Source of the DNA: Acetatifactor muris
GTDB taxonomy: Bacteria; Bacillota; Clostridia; Lachnospirales; Lachnospiraceae
Direction of reading: 5' to 3'
Length of the DNA stretch: 64,000 nucleotides
Assembly (NCBI RefSeq): GCF_024623325.1
Contig: NZ_JANJZD010000009.1
Span: forward strand, 124,001 to 188,000
The translations under genes and the position numbers were made by a program. Shown here one piece after another: positions 33,028 to 39,070 of this stretch (position 1 is the first letter of the stretch; each line of letters opens with the position of its first letter). The notes under the pieces are model-generated. The model ran no database searches, was not told the origin of the DNA, and worked only from the letters and a program-made list of their open reading frames with translations.

Positions 33028-33621
33028 ATGGCTTCCAGTGCAAAAGGCATCAAGCTGCGAGAGCTGAAGGACACTATAACACAGCTGAAAACAATGATCT
33101 CTGAGCAGACGGAACTGATCAGATCTCTCCGTCTTGTTATTGACGAAAAAACCAGCCACGAAAAAGCCCTTCAGGAACAGGTGGACTATCTTACCAAAAA
33201 GCTTTTCGGTTCCTCCAGTGAAAGAAGAACCGATGACATTCCAGGACAGCAGAACCTTTTTGATGAAGCCGAAGTGGAACAGGATCTATCGCTGTTGGAA
33301 GAAGAGACCATGATCCAGGAGCATACCCGCAAGAAGAAAGCAGCCCATGAGGAGCTTTTCAAAGGCCTGAAGGTTGAAAAAGCAGTTATCCCTCTTTCGG
33401 AAGAAGATCAGGTCTGCCCGGTCTGCGGTACGCAGATGGTGCTGATCGGCGAAGCGTATGATAAAAAGCATTATGCACAATTCCTTTCGTCTTCTGGTTC
33501 AATTTCATACCTCCCTAAAAAATGCGTTAAAAAGACACCCGCTGTTATGGCAAGTGCCTATGTATCCAAATGCAAAATTTCAAAAATATGTCATTGCTTT
33601 TTTCCTATTTTCTGCATATAA
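33028..33621 (+). pseudogene. Truncated IS66-family transposase (TnpC N-terminus)
   Basis: AAGGAG precedes the ATG. Residues 1-150 are the IS66 TnpC N-terminus: coiled coil (LKDTITQLKTMISEQTELIR), KKLFGSSSERR and the zinc ribbon VCPVCGTQMVLIGE. After that the frame runs into unrelated sequence (AYDKKHYAQFLSSSGS) and the whole catalytic domain is missing. A remnant with no tnpA/tnpB beside it. Confidence 0.8.
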
Positions 33622-33687
33622 TAAAAGTACAGAAAATGTTGCCGCTTACTGATGGTGCGGGATATAAATTATTCGGTGCGAACATTT

Positions 33688-33716
33688 ATCCCCACCCTTT
33701 GTGGTGGGGATTTTTA
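33688..33716 (+). terminator. Intrinsic terminator
   Basis: ATCCCCACC / GGTGGGGAT with 6-base loop followed by TTTTTAT on the plus strand. Confidence 0.7.
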
Positions 33717-33751
33717 TTAAGGAGAAACATAAATATACAATCCGGATTTTT

Positions 33752-33964
33752 TTACCACATCAAAGATGCCTTTTTCGAGGAAGTACAGGACAGTTCACTG
33801 ATGGCAAACATCTTGGTGCATTTTTTATACCGGGCAACCTGTCGGCTGTAGATATTCTGATATTTTTCAAACTTGGAACTTACAGGAACCATCCAGTAAA
33901 TTCCGGGATTTTGGGAGTCCTGAATGGCAAGATAATGCGGGCGGTAATTCCCATCCTCGAACAG
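33752..33964 (-). pseudogene. Toxin-like gene fragment
   Basis: An open stretch without start codon reading YLAIQDSQNPGIYWMVPVSS followed by KFEKYQNIYSRQVARYKKC. The pattern (YWMVPVSS near the start, then a basic helix) recalls endoribonuclease toxins of toxin-antitoxin or abortive-infection systems, but I cannot name the family with confidence. A stop precedes it in frame and it ends after about 70 codons, so it is a remnant. A strong terminator lies just upstream, as in type III toxin-antitoxin loci, but no tandem RNA-antitoxin repeats were seen. Confidence 0.35.
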
Positions 33965-33969
33965 TTTTT

Positions 33970-34012
33970 AAAATGCCCATAAATCTTTTAAGGGGAGATT
34001 ATGGGCATTTTT
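33970..34012. terminator. Strong bidirectional hairpin terminator
   Basis: AAAATGCCCATAAATCT pairs with AGATTATGGGCATTTT (one bulge), with T-runs on both sides. Confidence 0.65.
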
Positions 34013-34460
34013 CAATTTTAATTCGCACTGTTTAATAAAGTTTCAGCCTGGATAATTCAAATATATAAAATCCATGCTTAAGTTTATGATGTTGCGTAGA
34101 GCAGGTGGTTTATTTGTTCTCCAAAGTTCCGTTTTTCGGATCAGCGAAAAACGAAACTTTGGAGAACAGGGCCATGCCCTAACAAAAAGTGAGGTTCACC
34201 AGCCATTCCAGTGAACCCCACCAAGCCTAAAACCTTAATTTTAAGCTATTCTTCAATACTTTTGCCTATTAGTACCCAAAATCCTATGGCATCAATTTAA
34301 GATAGCCGCCTGTGCCGCTGTTATACTTTGATGACTTTTACCCCTCTTTACCCCATTTACCCCACCTAATTCGACATTCGACAAACGGGATTCGACAGAA
34401 AACCTTTGCTTTTTTGCGGAATCCGCTATAAAATGATTTCAGCGGAACGCTCCGCAGCGT
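34013..34460. other. Non-coding stretch with three consecutive hairpins and short repeats
   Basis: No supportable gene. It holds a near-perfect 23-bp hairpin at 34116-34167 (GTTCTCCAAAGTT arm), a 5-bp hairpin AGGGC/GCCCT at 34168-34180 and an 11-bp hairpin GTGaGGTTCAC/GTGAACCcCAC at 34189-34221, then three TTTACCCC direct repeats (about 34338-34366) and three ATTCGAC repeats (about 34369-34397). Confidence 0.7.
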
Positions 34461-34489
34461 TTGACAATTCCACATAAATCTGCTAAGAT
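34461..34489 (+). promoter_or_regulatory. Promoter of the putative antitoxin RNA
   Basis: TTGACA (34461-34466), 17-base spacer, TAAGAT (34484-34489). No open reading frame follows before the terminator at 34542-34583. Confidence 0.7.
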
Positions 34490-34495
34490 ATATTT

Positions 34496-34585
34496 ACATA
34501 AAGGTACTGCCGATAGACGGCTAGTCCAAATTATTAGTTGCAAAAATAGCCGCTAAGTTTTCCAGACTGGGGCGGCTATTTTTGT
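34496..34585 (+). ncRNA. Predicted antisense RNA, putative type I antitoxin
   Basis: A transcript of about 90 nt from the promoter at 34461-34489 to the terminator at 34542-34583. It overlaps the terminator and the last codons of the convergent toxin-like gene, so the two RNAs are complementary at their 3' ends. Boundaries are predicted from promoter and terminator only. Confidence 0.5.
34542..34583. terminator. Shared bidirectional terminator
   Basis: AAAAATAGCCGC pairs with GCGGCTATTTTT; T-runs in both directions. It ends both the antisense RNA (plus) and the toxin mRNA (minus), and overlaps the toxin stop codon. Confidence 0.7.
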
Positions 34586-34680
34586 GGTTTATTATTATCC
34601 TTGCTTCCGATGGCGTATCCGAGACCGAAGCAGGTCAGGCATAAGCCAAGCACTGAAATCAATCCTTCAATCGTCAACAT
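34576..34680 (-). CDS. 34-residue membrane peptide, putative type I toxin
   Basis: Too short for standard gene calls but has a strong ribosome site (GGAGGG, 8 bases before the ATG). The peptide MLTIEGLISVLGLCLTCFGL continues GYAIGSKDNNKPQK: one membrane helix and a charged tail, the design of small membrane toxins such as TxpA or Fst. It is transcribed from its own promoter (34795-34823), carries a structured leader with two hairpins, and faces an antisense RNA with a shared terminator. Homology to a named toxin family cannot be tested here. Confidence 0.6.
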   Translation of the reverse strand: MLTIEGLISVLGLCLTCFGLGYAIGSKDNNKPQK

Positions 34681-34794
34681 CCACTTAGCCCTCCTTTCCT
34701 AGATTCCTGCAAGCAGGTTTCTATGTAATCGGAGGGTCACAGTCCCTCCGTAGAAGAACTAGCCGCCTACCGTTATGGCAGTACCCGTATGAAT

Positions 34795-34823
34795 ATTTTA
34801 TCAGAAAATGTCGGACGCTACAA
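34795..34823 (-). promoter_or_regulatory. Promoter of the toxin-like gene
   Basis: On the minus strand TTGTAG (34823-34818), 17 bases, TAAAAT (34800-34795). The leader of about 105 nt holds hairpins CGGAGGG/CCCTCCG (34730-34750) and CCTGC/GCAGG (34706-34717), which could slow translation. Confidence 0.55.
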
Positions 34824-34906
34824 GCGGTTTCCGGCTTTTTTCTTTTTCCGCTTGCAATCCAGACAAAACAGAGGTAAGCTACGACACCACGGAAGGAGGG
34901 ATTGGA

Positions 34907-35215
34907 TTGGAAAAGGATTCTGCATTATACCAATTGATGGATACCCGCATGCACAGCGTCATGAACGGTATCGTGAGCGGTGACGGGGAATACCAGGCGA
35001 TTCTCCGCAAGTCGGACATATACTCCGGCGAACTGGACAGGATGGATTTATCAAAAGAAATCCGGCTGCTGATTGACCGCTACGTCAGCGAGCAGAACGC
35101 TCTCGGCTCCCGGTTTGGGATGCTCGCCTACCTGTTGGGATTTTCCGACTGCAAGGCCATGTTTTTAGGGAAATGCCTGCCGACAGAAGCAAAAGAAATG
35201 ACCTCAGAACTGTAA
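34907..35215 (+). CDS. Small DUF6809-like protein
   Basis: 102 residues from the TTG at 34907, chosen for GGAGGG seven bases upstream; the frame is open further left without signal. Sequence: charged N-terminal helix (MEKDSALYQLMDTRMHSVMN), then LSKEIRLLIDRYVSEQNALG and a small hydrophobic helix (FGMLAYLLGFSDCKAMFLGK). This resembles the helical DUF6809 proteins common in clostridial prophages and conjugative elements; role unknown. It converges with the integrase. Confidence 0.55.
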   Translation: MEKDSALYQLMDTRMHSVMNGIVSGDGEYQAILRKSDIYSGELDRMDLSKEIRLLIDRYVSEQNALGSRFGMLAYLLGFSDCKAMFLGKCLPTEAKEMTSEL

Positions 35216-35227
35216 CCGCAAATCGGT

Positions 35228-35268
35228 GACAGGGCGGAAAGGCTGCGCCACAGCCCTTCCGCCCTGTC
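35228..35268. terminator. Long hairpin between convergent genes
   Basis: GACAGGGCGGAA-a-GGCTG / CAGCC-c-TTCCGCCCTGTC, 17 bp with one mismatch, loop CGCCA. It separates the DUF6809-like gene from the integrase and ends both; T-rich sequence follows on the plus strand. Confidence 0.7.
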
Positions 35269-35279
35269 CCTCTTTCGTT

Positions 35280-36992
35280 TTAAATGAATATCCACGCCTC
35301 CAGCTCCGCGTACCTGTTGGATTTCGACCACTGCGGGTGTTTCCTGAACCACGCCCGCTCGTCATCCGGCGTGACCGTTATCTTCTTGAAATAAACGGGG
35401 GAACCGGCATCATCCAGTCCCCCTCCCGCATCGGGGCTTAAGTTTAGGAGCCACTCGAAGCGGTCTTCGTAAACCCTCACCCCTGACACATATCTATCCA
35501 TTTCCTCTTCCGAAAACTCGCCATCCTCCGGCATGGAGAACTGCCCCATGAGCTTTTGCAGGTTTTCCAGCTTGCCGCTCACGTCCGCCTCCGTGGCGGG
35601 CTCCACGTCCCCGTACTGCGCCATCCGCTGCTCCAGTTCCGCAATCTTCTCCCCCACCTCCTGCTGCTTGCGGCTGAATACCTCTTTCGGTATCTCGTTG
35701 TTCATCCTCATATCGAGCAGCGTCTCATATCTGCCCCGCTCCTTTTTGAGCTGTTCTTCTATGATTTCCTTGTCCCGCAGGACTTCCGACTGCTCCACCC
35801 CCGCAATGCCGCACCCCAGCACCGCCGCCGCGTCCAGGAGCGTCCCCTCCGGGTCATCGAAAACGACGTGGAGGACTTTCTGCGCCATCGTGTACATCTT
35901 CCAGTCCTGCACCAGCGGCGAGCGGCAGACGTTCTCAATGCCCAGGCCGTTTTTCAGCCTTGCCGCTATGGTTCCCGTCCGGGTCTGGTCGTAGCATTTA
36001 TAGGTGTAGGTGATGAAGTCCGTCTTGGTATGCCACTTGGTCTTTGCGAAGGCGTGGCCGCACTGGCACCTCATCTTCCTGCGCCAGAGGTCGTCCGAGT
36101 GGACGCCCTTGTTCTTCCGGCGCTGGCCCATCTGCGCGTCCTTTTCCGCCATCATCTTCTGCACCCGCTCGAATTCCTCCTTAGTGACGATGGGCTGGTG
36201 CTTCCCCTCCACGATGACGCGCTCCAGCTCCCCCTTGTTCTTCGCCCTTTTCTGTTCCAGGTAGTCCGGCACATATTCCTTCCGGTATTCCAGTTCGCCG
36301 CAGTAAAGGCGGTTTTTCAGGATATGGCCGACGGTGGCGTAATGCCACATCGTCTTCCCCATCGCCGTGCGGCGGCCTTCCTTTTCAAGCTGCTTCATGA
36401 TCTTGTGGTAGCCGTTGCCCGCAAGGTACAGGTCGAATATCCTCCTGACCGTTTCCGCCTGTTCCTCGTTGATGACGTATTCCGGCCCCACCTTGTCGTA
36501 GCCAAGCACGTTCCCGGTGCCGTAGACCACCCCGTTCTGGAAGGAAACCATCTGCCCCGCCTTTACGCGCATGGAGGTCTTTTTCGATTCGTTCTGCGCG
36601 AGGGTGGCCATGATGGTCAGCCGCAGCTCCCCGTCCTCATCGTTCATGGTCCATATGCCGTCCTCGGTGAAATACACCTCAATGCCCATCCGCTTCAAGA
36701 GCCGCGTCTGCTGGAGGGTGTCCACCGTGTTCCTTGCGAACCTCGACACCTCCCTCGTGACGATCAGGTCGAAATGTCCGTCCTTTGCGTCCTCCATCAT
36801 CCGCACGAAATTCTTACGCTTGGATATGGAGGTGCCGGTGATACCTTCATCGATATACCGGCGGTACAATACCCAGTCCGGGTGCCTGTCTATCAGGTCA
36901 TCGTAATACTGCACCTGGTTCTCCAATGCTGAAAGCTGTGCCTCATGCTCTGTTGAAACCCTTGCATATATCGCAACTTTCCTTATCCGCAT
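35280..36992 (-). CDS. int: Large serine recombinase, probable prophage integrase
   Basis: 570 residues from the ATG at 36992 (AAGGAG nine bases upstream; MRIRKVAIYARVST is the family start). Resolvase domain with catalytic Ser in YARVSTEHEAQ, Asp/Arg block VTREVSRFARN and the long E helix; recombinase domain with VLGYDKVGPEYVINEEQAET; zinc ribbon MRCQCGHAFAK with a later Cys pair; coiled coil about residues 430-510. Large serine integrases insert phage DNA at a specific site without host factors. Its position at the end of the phage block, beyond endolysin, fits integrase next to an attachment site, which I could not locate. Confidence 0.92.
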   Translation of the reverse strand: MRIRKVAIYARVSTEHEAQLSALENQVQYYDDLIDRHPDWVLYRRYIDEGITGTSISKRKNFVRMMEDAKDGHFDLIVTREVSRFARNTVDTLQQTRLLKRMGIEVYFTEDGIWTMNDEDGELRLTIMATLAQNESKKTSMRVKAGQMVSFQNGVVYGTGNVLGYDKVGPEYVINEEQAETVRRIFDLYLAGNGYHKIMKQLEKEGRRTAMGKTMWHYATVGHILKNRLYCGELEYRKEYVPDYLEQKRAKNKGELERVIVEGKHQPIVTKEEFERVQKMMAEKDAQMGQRRKNKGVHSDDLWRRKMRCQCGHAFAKTKWHTKTDFITYTYKCYDQTRTGTIAARLKNGLGIENVCRSPLVQDWKMYTMAQKVLHVVFDDPEGTLLDAAAVLGCGIAGVEQSEVLRDKEIIEEQLKKERGRYETLLDMRMNNEIPKEVFSRKQQEVGEKIAELEQRMAQYGDVEPATEADVSGKLENLQKLMGQFSMPEDGEFSEEEMDRYVSGVRVYEDRFEWLLNLSPDAGGGLDDAGSPVYFKKITVTPDDERAWFRKHPQWSKSNRYAELEAWIFI

Positions 36993-37125
36993 CTGCATCC
37001 GCTCCTTTCCGTCCCTGCCCCGCAGGGCTCCCGCATTTTTCTTTAAAACAAGGCCCCGCATCCTTTGGGTTTCCTACCCTGCAGTAGATTGACGCCCTCA
37101 GTTTTTTTCCCTCTTTATCTGCCAT
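36943..37125 (-). CDS. Short ORF with a recombinase-like start
   Basis: 60 residues, MADKEGKKLRASIYCRVGNP followed by KDAGPCFKEKCG and a basic/acidic tail. RASIYCRVGN resembles the first strand of a serine recombinase (YCRVS/GN), but the rest of such a domain is missing and the frame overlaps the integrase start by 50 bases. Either a leader peptide coupled to integrase translation or the fossil of a second recombinase. Preceded by the shared leader motif at 37151-37173. Confidence 0.4.
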   Translation of the reverse strand: MADKEGKKLRASIYCRVGNPKDAGPCFKEKCGSPAGQGRKGADADADKESCDICKGFNRA

Positions 37126-37150
37126 GACCGTCTGCGCTCCTTTCTTTTTG

Positions 37151-37173
37151 GGTAGTCTATTAATCACTCTGAA
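37151..37173 (-). promoter_or_regulatory. Shared leader motif, copy 1 (integrase operon)
   Basis: Minus-strand TTCAGAGTGATTAATA then GACTACC, 25 bases before the ATG of the short ORF. The same 23 bases occur at 58953-58975 and, with two differences, at 60044-60066. TTAATA could serve as -10; TTGACT lies upstream at 19-base spacing here. Confidence 0.6.
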
Positions 37174-37224
37174 AGGCCGTAAAGTCAAGCGGTCTGGCCG
37201 CTTTCTTCCTATATGAATGCCACC

Positions 37225-38538
37225 TTACATTCGGGTGGTGAATGCAAGCGAAATCCACCCGTTCCTCTTTTCCGCATAGGCTTTGAGCAGCCCCCAACCG
37301 TCCTTTTCCTCGACCACGGTGAAAACGCCGACACCAGTAAATTTGCCCGTCTTGGGAAAATCCGTTCCGGGGCCACGGCGGATATTCAAATCGGGAATAG
37401 ATACGCGCACCATGTAGGGTGCGGAAAGGGTAAGGCTCTCCATGAACTGCACTTTTCCTTCGCTGACAATGGCTTTCAGGATGGAGAGGATTTTCTCCCC
37501 ATATTTCTCCCCTGCCGCCCAGCCTTTTCCCTGCGGATTCTTCTTCTGGCCGAGCCATTCCGCATATGGCGCACAGCCCCTTGTGACATAGCGGAACCGT
37601 GGATCAATTCTTGCCTTCCGCAGTTTATCCGTGGAGGCATAGGCTTTGAGGTGCTGAATCTGCGCCCGGATGCCAAGCTGCGCCGTTTCAAAGGACAGTC
37701 CTGTTTTGCCCCTCTGTGTCACCCCAAGGCCACAGAAATTGTTCTGCGGAAGAGTGACCGCAGAGCCGGAGAAAGTGAAGTTCCCCGTTTCGAGGCAGGA
37801 CTGTGCAAAAGCGATATCGCCCCTCACGCCCTCCGCTTCCCCTTCTGAAAGGTACAGCGGAACCATATCCAGAACGGACTGCGGCACGGACGGATTTTTC
37901 TTTTTCAGATAGGATTTCATCTGATCCGCCGTGGCTTTCGCTTTTCCCATAATGGCGGTAAGGGAATCCGCCGCCGAGCCGCCCTTCATCGCCGTTTTGA
38001 TGTCTTTTCTAAACTGTTCCATAGTCAGACCAAACTTAGACCACAGATGCTCCACGTCTCCGTGGTTGCTGGCAATGCCTCTCCTGCATCCTTCCGAATG
38101 GGAAATCACCACACCATCTGCAAGCGGGTCTAAGTTATACTGGCTGCACAGATATGCAAACAATTCCACCGCATATTTATAGGTGGCAAGCACATGGTTC
38201 TTCGTGTTCTCCCCATCCCCTGTCTCCGTCCAGTTTGAGCCGCCCGTATATCGGATGGTGGCAGGCTCCGTCATCTCCACGCCGATATGGGTATTGTTCG
38301 CTCCGCCTCCGCAGTGCCAGCCCCTATGATTCCAAGGCAAAATCTGGTACACATCCCCGTCCGGCTCTACGATGGCATGGACGCAGGCGGATGCCTCTGC
38401 CCTGTTCCAGTTCTTCATGAACACATCCGCCTTTGGCTGCGGGCATCCCACCGAATGGATCATAAGACCTTTCACGGTGATGCGCTTTCCCGCTTTATAA
38501 CAGCCGGACTCCGTAAGGTAATTCTGTTTTAAATTCAT
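37225..38538 (-). CDS. Phage endolysin: amidase, glucosaminidase-like and SH3 domains
   Basis: 437 residues. Amidase_2 (PGRP-like) domain about 1-165, with zinc ligands His in MIHSVGC and HSEGCRRGIASNHGD, and the core HRGWHCGGGANNTHIGVEM. Middle domain about 205-360 resembles mannosyl-glycoprotein endo-beta-N-acetylglucosaminidase (FAQSCLETGNFTF...NNFCGLGVTQRG). C-terminal SH3-like domain (VSIPDLNIRRGPGTDFPKTG, about 375-437) for wall binding. Two cutting activities in one protein. Lies directly after the holin, as in lysis cassettes. Confidence 0.93.
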   Translation of the reverse strand: MNLKQNYLTESGCYKAGKRITVKGLMIHSVGCPQPKADVFMKNWNRAEASACVHAIVEPDGDVYQILPWNHRGWHCGGGANNTHIGVEMTEPATIRYTGGSNWTETGDGENTKNHVLATYKYAVELFAYLCSQYNLDPLADGVVISHSEGCRRGIASNHGDVEHLWSKFGLTMEQFRKDIKTAMKGGSAADSLTAIMGKAKATADQMKSYLKKKNPSVPQSVLDMVPLYLSEGEAEGVRGDIAFAQSCLETGNFTFSGSAVTLPQNNFCGLGVTQRGKTGLSFETAQLGIRAQIQHLKAYASTDKLRKARIDPRFRYVTRGCAPYAEWLGQKKNPQGKGWAAGEKYGEKILSILKAIVSEGKVQFMESLTLSAPYMVRVSIPDLNIRRGPGTDFPKTGKFTGVGVFTVVEEKDGWGLLKAYAEKRNGWISLAFTTRM

Positions 38539-38566
38539 CCCATTTCCCTCTCTTTCTGCACGAAAA

Positions 38567-38592
38567 AGGCATCAGTTTTTACACCGATGCCT
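38567..38592 (-). terminator. Hairpin between holin and endolysin
   Basis: AGGCATC / GATGCCT, with a T-rich stretch on the minus strand (TTTTTCGTG). May limit endolysin expression relative to holin. Confidence 0.5.
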
Positions 38593-38607
38593 CAGATTAA
38601 AAATCCA

Positions 38608-39012
38608 TTAATTCTCTTTTTCCTCCCGTAGCTGCTCCAGCACGGCCTTTAACTTCCCCGGAATGGGCAGCCCCGTCCCCGCGGCATTCTCTAAGATGGA
38701 AATGCCCTCATTGGAGAGGTAAAAGAAGATGACCGCCGTCCGCAGGACGCTCCCTTCCCCAATGATGTGCATATCTACGATATGCCCCACCGCCACAAGG
38801 CTGAAAATGACCACCTTCTTAAAAATGCCTTTGAATCCCACTTCGCTGGAGAGCTTCTTCTCCACCGCTGCCGCCATCAGCCCGGTGATGTAGTCCACCA
38901 CCACGAATACCACCAGTGCATAAAGGAAGCCGTCAAAACCTCCCATGACCGCGCCCAGCGCACCGCCGAGCGCCGCGAACGCATACTGCGCCGCCTCGAT
39001 AAAATTCTTCAT
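38608..39012 (-). CDS. Phage holin (toxin-secretion/lysis holin family)
   Basis: 134 residues with three to four hydrophobic segments: AALGGALGAVMGGFDGFLYA, VVFVVVDYITGLMAAAVEKK and VVIFSLVAVGHIVDMHIIG. VDYITG is typical of the Phage_holin_4 family. Holins make membrane holes that release the endolysin at the end of infection. Next to the endolysin gene, and C-terminus charged (EQLREEKEN). Confidence 0.92.
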   Translation of the reverse strand: MKNFIEAAQYAFAALGGALGAVMGGFDGFLYALVVFVVVDYITGLMAAAVEKKLSSEVGFKGIFKKVVIFSLVAVGHIVDMHIIGEGSVLRTAVIFFYLSNEGISILENAAGTGLPIPGKLKAVLEQLREEKEN

Positions 39013-39039
39013 TCCAGTTCCTCCTTCAAATCTGACATC

Positions 39040-39062
39040 AAAAAAAGCACCTCATAGGGTGC
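39040..39062 (-). terminator. Terminator after the tail tip gene
   Basis: Minus-strand GCACC...GGTGC stem followed by TTTTTTT; just past the stop of the 706-residue gene. Confidence 0.65.
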
Positions 39063-39070
39063 AGTTACTG

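Larger units (their letters stand above)
34502..34786. repeat. Imperfect inverted repeat flanking the small toxin-like locus
   Basis: GGTACTGCC...GGCTAGT at 34503-34526 recurs as its reverse complement at 34758-34785. Each copy lies at the 5' end of one of the two predicted convergent transcripts, so both RNAs would start with nearly the same sequence. Confidence 0.65.

Noticed and set aside
33701..33982. Plus-strand ORF of 93 residues after the IS66 remnant
   Set aside because: Begins inside a terminator stem; the opposite strand gives a more protein-like fragment.
34013..35280. Prophage attachment site (attL)
   Set aside because: Expected near the integrase end, but the other end is outside the window, so the core duplication cannot be identified.
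35556..36932. 458-residue plus-strand ORF
   Set aside because: Antisense to the serine integrase, whose domains and catalytic residues are clear.
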